The translations under genes and the position numbers were made by a program. From contig CAKRTZ010000008.1 of assembly GCA_934402515.1 (NCBI GenBank), forward strand, positions 1-55,993: 55,993 nucleotides of DNA. Direction: 5' to 3'. The notes under the pieces were generated by a model. That model did no database searches and had not been told where the DNA came from. It saw nothing but the letters and a program-made list of their open reading frames with translations. Positions 41,583 through 50,989 of the stretch are shown here, in pieces; within the stretch, counting starts at the first letter, position 1; every line of letters starts with the position of its first letter. Source of the DNA: an uncultured Lachnospiraceae bacterium. Lineage in GTDB: Bacteria > Bacillota > Clostridia > Lachnospirales > Lachnospiraceae.

Positions 41583-42557
41583 ATGGGAGAAGAAAAGACC
41601 GGTTTTTTCGGAAGATTAAAAGCAGGGCTTACCAAAACCCGCGACAATATTGTACATGGCATTGATTCTGTGTTTAATGGCTATTCAGCTATTGATGAGG
41701 ATTTCTATGAGGAACTGGAAGAGATCCTTATCATGGGAGATATCGGCGTCAATGCCACCACGGAAATTATCGAACGCTTGAAAGCGCAAGTAAAAGAAAA
41801 GCACATCAAGGATCCTGCAGAGTGCAAGCAGCTTCTTATTGACAGTATCCGGGAGCAGATGCAGGTGGGAGAGACTGCCTATGATTTTGAAAAAGAGCAA
41901 TCGGTGATCCTGGTGATTGGGGTCAACGGTGTAGGAAAAACCACCTCTGTAGGAAAACTTGCCGGAAAGCTGAAAGACCAGGGGAAAAAAGTTCTCATTG
42001 CGGCGGCAGATACTTTCCGTGCTGCGGCAGGGGAGCAGCTGGCCGAATGGGGCAGACGTGCCGGTGTGGATATTATTGGCGGCAAAGAAGGAACCGATCC
42101 TGCCAGCGTGATCTATGATGCAGTGAATGCAGCAAAGGCAAGGCATGTGGATGTTCTTCTCTGCGACACTGCAGGAAGGCTTCATAATAAGAAAAACCTG
42201 ATGGAAGAGCTCCGGAAGATGAACCGGATTATTGACAGAGAGTTTCCCAATGCCCATCGGGAAAACCTGATCGTGCTGGATGGAACCACCGGACAGAATG
42301 CACTGGCACAGGCGAGAGAATTCGGAGAAGTGGCGAATCTGACCGGTATTATTCTGACCAAAATGGATGGAACCGCAAAGGGAGGTATCGCTGTTGCGAT
42401 ACAGTCGGAACTGAAAGTTCCGGTGAAATATATCGGTGTGGGAGAGACAATAGAAGATCTGCAGAAATTTGATTCAGATCAGTTTGTAAATGCACTGTTT
42501 GATGTAAAACCAGAAGAAGAGGAGAAAGACAATGGCGGAGAAGATGCTGACGCTTGA
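41583..42557 (+). CDS. ftsY: Signal recognition particle receptor FtsY
   Basis: A 324-residue SRP GTPase that receives ribosome-nascent chain complexes at the membrane. It is a compact form without the long acidic N-terminal region of E. coli FtsY; the N domain starts almost at once. The G domain has G1 GVNGVGKTTSVGKLA (about residue 118), DTFRAAAGEQL, DTAGRLHNK and TKMDGTAKGG. Membrane binding is likely through the basic N-terminal helix. Its last 26 bases overlap the start of ilvA, whereas ylxM-ffh is the more usual follower. Confidence 0.97.
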   Translation: MGEEKTGFFGRLKAGLTKTRDNIVHGIDSVFNGYSAIDEDFYEELEEILIMGDIGVNATTEIIERLKAQVKEKHIKDPAECKQLLIDSIREQMQVGETAYDFEKEQSVILVIGVNGVGKTTSVGKLAGKLKDQGKKVLIAAADTFRAAAGEQLAEWGRRAGVDIIGGKEGTDPASVIYDAVNAAKARHVDVLLCDTAGRLHNKKNLMEELRKMNRIIDREFPNAHRENLIVLDGTTGQNALAQAREFGEVANLTGIILTKMDGTAKGGIAVAIQSELKVPVKYIGVGETIEDLQKFDSDQFVNALFDVKPEEEEKDNGGEDADA

Positions 42558-43755
42558 AAAATTTGAGGAAGCTTCAGAAATTGTAAAACAGGTGACCCAG
42601 GAAACCAAACTGGTTTACAGTGATTATTTAAGTAACCAGACAGGAAATAAAGTCTATCTGAAACCGGAAAATATGCAGTTTACCGGTGCTTACAAGGTAA
42701 GAGGCGCTTACTACAAATTGAGCACCCTGACGAAAGAAGAAAGAGAAAAGGGACTGATTACCGCTTCAGCAGGAAATCATGCCCAAGGCGTGGCTTTTGC
42801 AGCGAAAACATACGGTGTGAAGGCAGTCATTGTAATGCCCACCACCACACCTCTTATCAAGGTGAACCGGACCAAGAGTTACGGTGCGGAAGTGGTACTG
42901 TATGGTAATGTCTATGATGAAGCCTGTGAAAAGGCATTAGAGTTGGCAAAGGAGCATGGTTATACCTTCGTACATCCCTTTGATGATCTGGCAGTAGCTA
43001 CCGGACAGGGCACGATCGCTATGGAGATTTTTAAGGAACTGCCTTTGGTAGAATACATTCTGGTGCCCATCGGGGGCGGTGGACTTTGTACCGGCGTATC
43101 CACATTGGCAAAATTATTAAATCCCAATATTAAGGTGATTGGCGTGGAGCCTGCCGGGGCAAACTGTATGCAGGAGTCCATCAAGGCCGGTAAGGTGGTA
43201 ACACTGCCTTGCGTTAATACCATCGCAGACGGAACTGCAGTGAAAACTCCGGGAAGTAAGATCTTTGAGTATGCCAGAAAAAATCTGGATGATATCATTA
43301 CCGTGCCGGATGAGGATCTGGTGGTAGCATTTCTGGATATGGTTGAGAACCACAAGATGATCGTAGAAAACTCCGGACTTCTGACAGTAGCTGCCCTGAA
43401 GCAGTTAAAGGTAAAGAATAAGCGTGTGGTTTCTATTTTGAGCGGTGGAAACATGGATGTGATTACCATGTCCTCTGTGGTTCAACAGGGACTCATTATG
43501 CGTGACCGTATTTTCACTGTATCCGTACTTCTCCCTGATAAGCCGGGTGAGTTGTCCCGTGTGGCAGATGTGATTGCAAAGAAGAACGGTAATGTGATCA
43601 AGCTGGAGCATAACCAGTTTGTCTCCATTAACCGGAATGCGGCAGTGGAACTTCGTATTACCCTGGAGGCTTTCGGAACCGAACATAAAAATCAAATTAT
43701 AGAGGCTCTGAACGAGAGCGGATACAAACCGAAACTGGTACAGGCAAAGATATAA
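42532..43755 (+). CDS. ilvA: Threonine ammonia-lyase (threonine dehydratase) with ACT domain
   Basis: A 407-residue PLP enzyme that deaminates threonine to 2-oxobutyrate, the first step to isoleucine. The cofactor Lys is in GAYKVRGAYYKL (near residue 54); SAGNHAQG and PIGGGGLCTG bind the phosphate. A single ACT domain occupies ~330-407 (SVLLPDKPGELSRVADVI), the short form common in Clostridia, used for allosteric control by amino acids. The start at 42532 lies inside ftsY; GAGGAG sits about 8 bases upstream. The ATG at 42544 is also plausible. A terminator follows. Confidence 0.95.
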   Translation: MAEKMLTLEKFEEASEIVKQVTQETKLVYSDYLSNQTGNKVYLKPENMQFTGAYKVRGAYYKLSTLTKEEREKGLITASAGNHAQGVAFAAKTYGVKAVIVMPTTTPLIKVNRTKSYGAEVVLYGNVYDEACEKALELAKEHGYTFVHPFDDLAVATGQGTIAMEIFKELPLVEYILVPIGGGGLCTGVSTLAKLLNPNIKVIGVEPAGANCMQESIKAGKVVTLPCVNTIADGTAVKTPGSKIFEYARKNLDDIITVPDEDLVVAFLDMVENHKMIVENSGLLTVAALKQLKVKNKRVVSILSGGNMDVITMSSVVQQGLIMRDRIFTVSVLLPDKPGELSRVADVIAKKNGNVIKLEHNQFVSINRNAAVELRITLEAFGTEHKNQIIEALNESGYKPKLVQAKI

Positions 43756-43764
43756 ATGAAAAAG

Positions 43765-43792
43765 AATCCGCATGTTGTGGCATGCGGATTTT
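43765..43792 (+). terminator. Intrinsic terminator after ilvA
   Basis: AATCCGCATG (43765-43774) pairs perfectly with CATGCGGATT (43781-43790) around TTGTGG, followed by TTACTTT. Confidence 0.85.
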
Positions 43793-43840
43793 ACTTTCGG
43801 AGATACTGATTGGAAAGTTAAAACAGAAGGGAGCAGGCAC

Positions 43841-44743
43841 ATGGGAGAAAATATCGAACGACAGCAGATAGAATTTGAAAACCGCAAAAATGTCCGGCAG
43901 AGAGTGAAGGACTATATCTTTATTACCATTGCCTCTTTTTTTCATGCCATGGGAGTGAGCATGTTTTCTGATGCCAATAATCTGGTTCCCGGTGGGGTAA
44001 GTGGCATTGCCATTTTGTTAAACAATCTCTTCGGACTGGGAACCGGTACCTGGTTCTTTATTCTAAATGTCCCAATTATGATTCTGGGACTTTGGAAGTT
44101 TGGGTTTAAATTTATTCTTTCCACTATGTATTGTATTGTAATGACTTCCCTTTTTACCAATATGCTTGCTCCCTTTGGGGCAGCCACCAACGATTTACTC
44201 CTGGCCAGCCTGGGGAGCAGTGTATTAATTGCGGTCACCATGGGTGTGATTTTCCAGGCAGGAGCCACCACTGGCGGCTCTGACATTATTATCAAGCTGC
44301 TGCGTCTGCGGTTTCCTTATATCAAGACCGGAATGTTATTTTTCCTCATGGATCTGGTGATTGTAGGGGCGGCTGCTGTTGTATTTAAAGATGTGGATGC
44401 AGCGTTGTATTCCCTCATCTGTGTGGTGGTAACTTCCCTGGTGTTAGATGTGGTGTTATATGGACGGGATGAGGCGAAGGTTATTTATATCATTTCGGAC
44501 AACGCAGACAGTATTGCCAAACGTCTTTTGGAGGAATTGGATTTGGGCGTGACCTTTATCCACGGAGAAGGGGCGTACAGTGGCAATAAGAAAAAGGTCA
44601 TTATGGTGGCAGTAAAAAAGATGATTGCTCCCAGAACAGAGACCATTGTCCGGGAGGAAGATCCGGATGCCTTTATGATTGTTACCAGCGCAACGGAGAT
44701 TTTCGGGGAAGGCTATAAAAGCTATTTCAGCGAAAAGTTATAG
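43841..44743 (+). CDS. YitT family membrane protein
   Basis: A 300-residue protein with about six membrane segments in the first ~200 residues (DUF161-type, with LVPGGVSGIAILLNN and QAGATTGGSDIIIKLL as hallmarks) and a C-terminal soluble DUF2179-type domain (~215-295; VIYIISD, GVTFIHGEGAYSG, VREEDPDAFMIVTSATEIFGEG). Transport activity is suspected for this family but not established. ATG 43841 follows AGAAGGGAG; upstream in-frame codons lie in the ilvA terminator. Confidence 0.92.
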   Translation: MGENIERQQIEFENRKNVRQRVKDYIFITIASFFHAMGVSMFSDANNLVPGGVSGIAILLNNLFGLGTGTWFFILNVPIMILGLWKFGFKFILSTMYCIVMTSLFTNMLAPFGAATNDLLLASLGSSVLIAVTMGVIFQAGATTGGSDIIIKLLRLRFPYIKTGMLFFLMDLVIVGAAAVVFKDVDAALYSLICVVVTSLVLDVVLYGRDEAKVIYIISDNADSIAKRLLEELDLGVTFIHGEGAYSGNKKKVIMVAVKKMIAPRTETIVREEDPDAFMIVTSATEIFGEGYKSYFSEKL

Positions 44744-44769
44744 ACAGAAACTGCTAAAATTTATAAAAT
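44741..44769 (+). promoter_or_regulatory. Possible promoter placing the transcript start at the rluF start codon
   Basis: TAGACA (44741-44746) and TAAAAT (44764-44769) are 17 bases apart. Transcription would begin around 44776, next to ATG 44777, and no ribosome site is visible. The boxes are imperfect, so this is tentative. Confidence 0.3.
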
Positions 44770-45520
44770 GATGAGTATGAGTGTAGAGAAAAAGATCAGC
44801 GAAAAACAGCGTTTAAATAAATATCTGGCGGCCTGTGGAGTCTGTTCCAGGCGTGAGGCAGATAAGTTGATAGAAGAAGGCATAGTCACAGTAAATGGTG
44901 TGACTGCCCAGACCGGAGTTCAGGTGGGAAAGGGAGCCCTGGTTTGTGTCCGGGGAAAACAGGTGGAGCAGAAGGATGAACGGGTGTTGCTTGCCTATTA
45001 TAAGCCCACAGGAATTACCTGTACCCAGAAAGATGCCCATGCAGAGAAGACTGTAGCCGATGTGTTACAATATCCCGTGCGTGTCACCTATGCCGGGCGT
45101 CTGGATAAGGAATCAGAGGGGCTTCTTCTCATGACCAACGACGGGGAATTGATTGACAGAATGATGCGGGGAGCGAATGGCCATGAAAAGGAGTACGTGG
45201 TTCGTGTAAACCGTGAGGTAACGGATTTATTTCTTCATCAGATGTCCAGGGGAGTCTATCTGGAGGAATTAAAACAGACCACCAGACCCTGTCAGGTGGA
45301 GCGGATTGGAAAGTATACCTTCCGCATTGTTCTTACCCAGGGGTTAAATCGACAGATCCGCCGGATGTGCCGTGCTTTTCAGTTTCACGTTAACAGCATT
45401 AAGAGAGTGCGGGTGATGAATGTGGAGCTGGGTACTTTGAAACCCGGAGAATACCGGGAAGTGTCCGGAGCAGAGAAAGAGAATCTTTATCGGCAATGCG
45501 GCATGTTGAAAAACAGATAG
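44768..45520 (+). CDS. rluF: RluF-like 23S rRNA pseudouridine synthase (RsuA family)
   Basis: A 250-residue RsuA-family enzyme. The S4 domain (RLNKYLAACGVCSRREADKLIEEG, about residues 15-37) precedes the catalytic domain with YYKPTGITCT and the catalytic Asp in AGRLDKESEGLLLMTNDG. IVLTQGLNRQIRRMC and RVRVMNVELG match RluF more closely than RluB or RsuA, so it likely modifies U2604-region bases of 23S rRNA. Three in-frame ATGs (44768, 44771, 44777) are available and none has a ribosome site. ligA follows 16 bases later. Confidence 0.9.
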   Translation: MMSMSVEKKISEKQRLNKYLAACGVCSRREADKLIEEGIVTVNGVTAQTGVQVGKGALVCVRGKQVEQKDERVLLAYYKPTGITCTQKDAHAEKTVADVLQYPVRVTYAGRLDKESEGLLLMTNDGELIDRMMRGANGHEKEYVVRVNREVTDLFLHQMSRGVYLEELKQTTRPCQVERIGKYTFRIVLTQGLNRQIRRMCRAFQFHVNSIKRVRVMNVELGTLKPGEYREVSGAEKENLYRQCGMLKNR

Positions 45521-45536
45521 AAGCAGGAGAAGGCAA

Positions 45537-47516
45537 ATGGATCGCATCGAGAGAATGAAAGAGCTGGTAGAGCTTTTAAATAAAGCATCGGAAAGCTATT
45601 ATGCCAAAGATGTGGAGATCATGAGCAACTTTGAATATGATCGCCTTTATGATGAATTGACAGCACTGGAAGTAGAAACCGGAATGACTCTTGCCGGAAG
45701 CCCCACTATGCGTGTTGGCTATGAGGCAGTGGATGAACTGCCCAAGGCAAGACATGAGCAGCCTATGCTTTCTTTAGGAAAAACCAAGGAACGGGAAGAA
45801 CTTCGGGACTGGCTGGGGGATAAAAAAGGAATTCTCAGTTGGAAACTGGACGGACTGACCGTGGTACTTACCTACGAAAACGGAGAACTGGCGAAAGCGG
45901 TGACCCGGGGAAACGGGGAAGTTGGAGAGGTGGTTACCGGAAATGCACGGGTCTTTAAAAATGTACCCTTAAAAATCCCCTATAAGGGAAAGCTGATTCT
46001 CCGGGGAGAGGCAGTCATTTCCTATGCGGATTTTGAGAAGATCAACGATCAGATTGAGGCGGTGGAGGATAAATACAAAAATCCACGAAACCTCTGCAGT
46101 GGTTCAGTGCGCCAGTTAAATAATGAAATTACAGCGAAACGAAATGTAAACTTTATTGTATACAGCCTGATTCAGGCAGAGAACAGCCCGGAACATCCGG
46201 TGGAGGTACACAACTCCCGAAAAGGTGAATTTGAGTTTGCTGCCAGCCAGGGGTTTACGGTAGTGCCTTACAAAGAAGTCACTGCAGACAACATTCTGGA
46301 TGCAGTGGCTTGGTTTGAGGAGGAGATCAAGCATTATGAATTTCCTTCTGATGGTCTGGTATTGACCTATGATGACATTGCCTACAGTATGTCTTTAGGA
46401 CGCACGGCTAAATTTCCCCGTCATTCCATTGCTTTTAAATGGGTGGATGAAGTGCGGGAGACCGTATTAAGGGAAATTGAGTGGAGCCCCAGTAGGACAG
46501 GTCTGATCAATCCGGTGGCAATTTTTGATCCGGTGGAACTGGAGGGAACCACAGTCAGTCGTGCCTCTGTCCACAACATCAGTATATTGCGGAGTTTAAA
46601 GCTGGGAATTGGCGACCATATTACGGTATACAAAGCCAATATGATTATTCCTCAAATTGCGGATAACCTGACAGGTTCTGATTCTGTGGAAATTCCGGAG
46701 GTCTGTCCCGCCTGTGGTCATTCCACTGAGGTGCGGGCAGCCAATGATGCGGAATCTCTCTATTGCACCAATCCGGAGTGTGCGGCGAAGAAGATCAAAT
46801 CTTTTACCTTGTTTGTAAGCAGAGACGCCATGAATATGGACGGACTGTCGGAAGCAACTTTGGAGAAGTTCATTGGGCATGGTTTTATTCATTCCTATGT
46901 GGACTTGTTTCATCTGGATCGTTATAAAGATATTATTGTGAAAATGGAAGGTTTTGGAGAGAAATCCTACCAGAACCTGATGAACAGCATTGAGACAGCC
47001 CGGACTACCAATTTACACCGGGTATTATATGGACTGGGAATTGCCGGAATCGGGCTGGCGAATGCGAAACTGCTGTGCCGCCATTTTAATTATGACCTGG
47101 ATAAAATCAGACAGGCAACAGTGGAAGAGTTCCTGGAGATTGATGGACTGGGAGAGGTACTCGCCAATGCCTGTGCAGCTTATTTTGCTGACCGGGATAA
47201 AATGGAAGGACTGGATGCCTTACTGAAGGAACTGACACTGGAAAAACCCCAGACAGACGGAACTGCCCAGACTTTATCCGGTATGAGTTTCGTTATTACC
47301 GGTTCTCTGGAACAGTTTTCCAACCGCAATGAATTAAAGGAACTAATTGAGGCAAAGGGAGGGAAGGTAACAGGTAGTGTTACCGGAAAAACCACCTGTC
47401 TGATTAACAATGATGTGACTAGTGCCTCCTCCAAAAATAAAAAAGCGAAGGAATTAAATGTCCGTATCATTTCCGAGGCGGACTTTCTGGAAGAGTACAT
47501 GAAGGGAGAAAATTAA
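45537..47516 (+). CDS. ligA: NAD+-dependent DNA ligase
   Basis: A 659-residue ligase that seals nicks in replication and repair. Domains in order: Ia and adenylation domain with the active Lys in SWKLDGLT (about residue 103) and ENPRNLCSGSVRQ-like NPRNLCSGSVRQ; OB fold with ASVHNISIL; a four-Cys zinc finger (CPACG...CTNPEC, about residues 390-415); helix-hairpin-helix repeats (GIAGIGLANAKLL, IDGLGEVLA); and a C-terminal BRCT domain (~585-655) with GMSFVITGSL. GGAGAAGG is the ribosome site. Confidence 0.97.
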   Translation: MDRIERMKELVELLNKASESYYAKDVEIMSNFEYDRLYDELTALEVETGMTLAGSPTMRVGYEAVDELPKARHEQPMLSLGKTKEREELRDWLGDKKGILSWKLDGLTVVLTYENGELAKAVTRGNGEVGEVVTGNARVFKNVPLKIPYKGKLILRGEAVISYADFEKINDQIEAVEDKYKNPRNLCSGSVRQLNNEITAKRNVNFIVYSLIQAENSPEHPVEVHNSRKGEFEFAASQGFTVVPYKEVTADNILDAVAWFEEEIKHYEFPSDGLVLTYDDIAYSMSLGRTAKFPRHSIAFKWVDEVRETVLREIEWSPSRTGLINPVAIFDPVELEGTTVSRASVHNISILRSLKLGIGDHITVYKANMIIPQIADNLTGSDSVEIPEVCPACGHSTEVRAANDAESLYCTNPECAAKKIKSFTLFVSRDAMNMDGLSEATLEKFIGHGFIHSYVDLFHLDRYKDIIVKMEGFGEKSYQNLMNSIETARTTNLHRVLYGLGIAGIGLANAKLLCRHFNYDLDKIRQATVEEFLEIDGLGEVLANACAAYFADRDKMEGLDALLKELTLEKPQTDGTAQTLSGMSFVITGSLEQFSNRNELKELIEAKGGKVTGSVTGKTTCLINNDVTSASSKNKKAKELNVRIISEADFLEEYMKGEN

Positions 47517-47522
47517 CGTACC

Positions 47523-48443
47523 ATGCCAATTAAAACACAAAACGACCTGCCTGCAAAGGAAACGCTGGAGAGAGAAAATATCTTTGTTATGGATGAAAAC
47601 AGAGCCATGCATCAGGATATCCGTCCCTTGCAGATTTGTATTTTAAATCTGATGCCCTTAAAGGAGGATACGGAACTGCAGCTGCTCCGGGCACTGTCCA
47701 ATACGCCGCTACAGGTGGATGTAACCTTTATGCGGATGAGTACCCATGTCTCCAACAATACCTCTGCCAACCATCTCAACAAATTCTACAATACTTTTGA
47801 CGAACTGAAGGAAAATACCTACGATGGATTGATCATCACCGGGGCACCGGTGGAGAACATGGCATTTGAAGAGGTGGACTACTGGCAGGAACTGTGCCAG
47901 GTGATGGAGTGGTCAAAAGAAAATGTAACTTCCACCTTCCATATCTGCTGGGGAGCCCAGGCGGGAGTTTATTATCATTTTGGATTAAACAAAGTACTGT
48001 TGCCGGAGAAGTTGTTTGGTGTTTACAAACATAAAGTCAACAACCGTAAGATTCCTCTGGTAAGAGGGTTTGACGATTACTTTTATGCTCCCCACAGCAG
48101 ACATACGGCAGTGACTTCTGAAGATATTCATAACTGTGAGAAACTCATTGTTCTGGCAGAGTCTGATGAGGCAGGAGTGCTGCTGTGCATGACCCCGGAC
48201 GGAAAGCAGATTTTTGTCATGGGGCATCTGGAGTATGACCGCATGACCTTGGACCAGGAATATAAGCGGGATTTAAGTAAGGGACTGCCCATTCACCTGC
48301 CCCAAAATTATTATCCAAATGATGACCCGGACGAAAGACCTAATTTACAATGGCGTGCTACCAGCAACATTTTGTATACAAACTGGCTGAATTATTACGT
48401 CTATCAGGACACACCCTATGAGTGGGGGAAGATTAAGAAATAA
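47523..48443 (+). CDS. metAA: Homoserine O-acetyltransferase (MetA family)
   Basis: A 306-residue acyltransferase that activates homoserine for methionine synthesis. The catalytic Cys142 sits in FHICWGAQAG; the family His and Glu are in MGHLEYDR. Residue 111 is Glu (GAPVE), the residue that in characterised MetA proteins goes with acetyl-CoA use, whereas Gly goes with succinyl-CoA. The product is therefore probably O-acetylhomoserine despite the common label homoserine O-succinyltransferase. It starts six bases after ligA with no close ribosome site. No other methionine gene is adjacent. Confidence 0.93.
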   Translation: MPIKTQNDLPAKETLERENIFVMDENRAMHQDIRPLQICILNLMPLKEDTELQLLRALSNTPLQVDVTFMRMSTHVSNNTSANHLNKFYNTFDELKENTYDGLIITGAPVENMAFEEVDYWQELCQVMEWSKENVTSTFHICWGAQAGVYYHFGLNKVLLPEKLFGVYKHKVNNRKIPLVRGFDDYFYAPHSRHTAVTSEDIHNCEKLIVLAESDEAGVLLCMTPDGKQIFVMGHLEYDRMTLDQEYKRDLSKGLPIHLPQNYYPNDDPDERPNLQWRATSNILYTNWLNYYVYQDTPYEWGKIKK

Positions 48444-48446
48444 GCA

Positions 48447-49820
48447 ATGAAAATGAAACTCTACGACAAAACAAAAATTGACTGGGAACATAGGATGTTC
48501 GACAACAAAACCCTGTGGATGTTGCTGATTCCCTTAATGATAGAGCAGTTACTGAACTCTTTCATGGGAATGGTGGACACCATGATGGTGGGAAACGTGG
48601 GAACAGCGGCAATTTCCGCGGTATCCCTGGTGGACTCCATCAACAATCTTGTCATCCAGGTGTTTTCCGCATTGGCGACAGGCGCAACCATTGTCTGCTC
48701 CCAATATCTTGGCAGGCGGGATGAAAAGGGCAGTAACCGGGCAGCAAGACAGGTGGTTCTTGCTGTCCTGTCTATTTCTGTCCTGTTGATGATTATTTTT
48801 CTCATCGGCAGGGCGCCACTGTTACAACTGATTTTCGGAAAAGTGGATGCGGATGTGATGGAGGCCTCCCTCATTTACTTCTACATAACCGTATTGTCCT
48901 ATCCCTTTCTGGCGTTATTCAATGCAGGCTCTGCCTTTTACCGGGCAGGAGGAAATGCCAGATATCCCATGAAAATTTCCGTCATTTCCAATCTGTTAAA
49001 CGTTGCGGGAAATGCTGTTTTAATGTTTGGACTGAATATGGGGGTGGCTGGTGCCGCCATTTCCACCCTGCTTTCCCGTGTGTTCTGCACGGTGGTAATT
49101 TTCTGCAGCCTGCGGAAAACCAGACAGCCGATTGTGATTGACAATTATTTACAGATGCGCCCGGATTTTGCCCTTATTGGGACGATTCTGGCAGTGGGAA
49201 TCCCGGCGGGGATTGAAAACGGCATGTTCCAGTTTGGTAAGCTGGCGATTCAGTCCACGGTTTCCACCATGGGAAGAATTGCCATTTCTGCCCAGGCGAT
49301 GACCAACATTCTGGAGATGGTGAACGGTGTGGCTGGAATGGGAATCGGAATCGGTCTGATGACGGTAGTGGGACAGTGTATCGGAGCCGGACGCAAAGAG
49401 GAGGCAAAGTATTACATTGTGAAACTCACAGGTTATGCCTGGATTGCAGTCATTTTATCCTGCCTTTTTGTCCTGGCGATTGTAAAACCAGTGACCATGC
49501 TGGCAGGGTTAGAGCCGGACAGTGCGGCACTCTGTATCCAGATGGTGATTGCCATTACCATTGTGAAACCGATTTTTTGGACATTTTCTTTTATCCCGGC
49601 ATACGGCATGCGCGCGGCTGGTGATGTGAAATTCTCCATGATTGTTTCCACCTGTACCATGTGGTTCTTGCGGGTGGCACTTTGCATTTTCCTGGCAAGG
49701 GTATATCACATGGGACCCATGGCGGTGTGGATTGGCATGTTCTCCGACTGGGCATTGCGGGGGCTGATTTTCGGACTGCGTTTCCTCAGTGGGAAATGGC
49801 TGGATAAGCAGGTAATTTAA
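48447..49820 (+). CDS. MATE family multidrug/sodium exporter
   Basis: A 457-residue membrane protein with 12 predicted hydrophobic segments in two MatE halves. The first half shows LMIEQLLNSFMGMVDTMMVG and ATGATIVCSQYLGRRD; the second shows GIPAGIENGMFQFGKL and GIGIGLMTVVGQCIGAGR, the paired motifs of the family. MATE proteins export cationic compounds using Na+ or H+ gradients; the substrate cannot be read from sequence. The ATG 48447 is three bases after the metA stop, and ATG 48453 is an alternative. Confidence 0.93.
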   Translation: MKMKLYDKTKIDWEHRMFDNKTLWMLLIPLMIEQLLNSFMGMVDTMMVGNVGTAAISAVSLVDSINNLVIQVFSALATGATIVCSQYLGRRDEKGSNRAARQVVLAVLSISVLLMIIFLIGRAPLLQLIFGKVDADVMEASLIYFYITVLSYPFLALFNAGSAFYRAGGNARYPMKISVISNLLNVAGNAVLMFGLNMGVAGAAISTLLSRVFCTVVIFCSLRKTRQPIVIDNYLQMRPDFALIGTILAVGIPAGIENGMFQFGKLAIQSTVSTMGRIAISAQAMTNILEMVNGVAGMGIGIGLMTVVGQCIGAGRKEEAKYYIVKLTGYAWIAVILSCLFVLAIVKPVTMLAGLEPDSAALCIQMVIAITIVKPIFWTFSFIPAYGMRAAGDVKFSMIVSTCTMWFLRVALCIFLARVYHMGPMAVWIGMFSDWALRGLIFGLRFLSGKWLDKQVI

Positions 49821-49849
49821 TATCCATAAAGGGGGAAAGGGAAAGCTCT

Positions 49850-50989
49850 ATGAAACTGGTACATTTATCGGATTTGCACCTGGGAAAAAGGGTATACGAA
49901 TATTCCATGCTGGATGACCAGCGGTATATTTTGCAGGAAATTCTGGAAATCATTGACCGGGAAAAGCCAGATGGTGTGCTGCTGGCGGGGGATATTTACG
50001 ACAAGCAGATGCCGTCCATAGAGGCGGTAAGGCTGTTCGATTTTTTTCTGGAGCAGTTGGTACAGCGGGGACAGAAGGTGTTTATCATCGGGGGAAACCA
50101 CGATTCCATAGACCGGATTTCCTTTGCCTCCCCTCTTTTGCAAAAAAGCGGGGTATATATTACCCGTGCCTATGATGGAAAGACGGAACCCATTGTGCTG
50201 GAGGATGCCTATGGCAGTTGTAATCTGTACCTGCTCCCTTTTGTAAAACCGGTTCAGGTGGCACAGCTTTTCCCAGAGGAGGAAATCCGGGACTATACCG
50301 ATGCGGTGGAGGTGGCAATCCGGCAGATGCAGATGGACTACAGCAAGCGGAATGTGCTGGTGATACACCAGTATGTGGCAGGGGCGTCCCGGTGCGAGTC
50401 GGAGGAGACCAGCATCGGAGGACTGGATGATGTGAGTGCCCGTGTACTGGAGGGGATTGACTATGTGGCGATGGGACATATCCACAATCCCCAGAAGGTG
50501 GGAAAGGAGACGGTTCGCTATTGTGGCACGCCGTTAAAATATTCCTTTTCCGAGGTACATCATCAAAAAAGCGTGACGATAGTGGAATTGAGAGAAAAGG
50601 GCGAGGTGGAAATCCGTACTATTCCTCTGACACCCCTCCGGGATTTTTACGAGATTCGGGGGACTTATGAGGAACTGACAGCCCGTTCCTATTATGAAGG
50701 AAAACCCTTCTGGCAGGGATATTTAAAAGTTACGCTGACGGATGAGGAGGATGTGCCGGAGGCTTTGGGAAAACTTAGGGCGATTTATCCTTATATTATG
50801 CGGATGGAATATGATAATAAACGTACCCGTGCAGCATCAGAGATCGGGGTATCGGAGCAGATTGAGGAAAAGTCTCCACGACAGCTTTTTGATGAATTGT
50901 TTCAAAGCCAGAACGGTGGGGAAATGTCCAGGGAGCAGGGAGCCCTGGTGGATACTCTCATTGAGCAGATATGGGGAGGTGCAAAGTGA
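49850..50989 (+). CDS. sbcD: Nuclease SbcCD subunit D (Mre11-type)
   Basis: A 379-residue metallophosphoesterase nuclease that, with SbcC, cleaves hairpins and protein-blocked DNA ends. The metal-binding motifs run in order: LSDLHLGK (residues 6-13), GDIYDK, GGNHDS, and later HQYVAG and MGHIHNPQ. The C-terminal ~100 residues form the capping/SbcC-binding region. AAAGGG lies about 10 bases before the ATG. Its stop overlaps the GTG start of sbcC. Confidence 0.96.
   Translation: MKLVHLSDLHLGKRVYEYSMLDDQRYILQEILEIIDREKPDGVLLAGDIYDKQMPSIEAVRLFDFFLEQLVQRGQKVFIIGGNHDSIDRISFASPLLQKSGVYITRAYDGKTEPIVLEDAYGSCNLYLLPFVKPVQVAQLFPEEEIRDYTDAVEVAIRQMQMDYSKRNVLVIHQYVAGASRCESEETSIGGLDDVSARVLEGIDYVAMGHIHNPQKVGKETVRYCGTPLKYSFSEVHHQKSVTIVELREKGEVEIRTIPLTPLRDFYEIRGTYEELTARSYYEGKPFWQGYLKVTLTDEEDVPEALGKLRAIYPYIMRMEYDNKRTRAASEIGVSEQIEEKSPRQLFDELFQSQNGGEMSREQGALVDTLIEQIWGGAK

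Noticed and set aside
48371..48382. TTTGTATACAAA palindrome as a GntR site
   Set aside because: It lies within metA coding sequence (NILYTNW) far from any promoter; likely chance.
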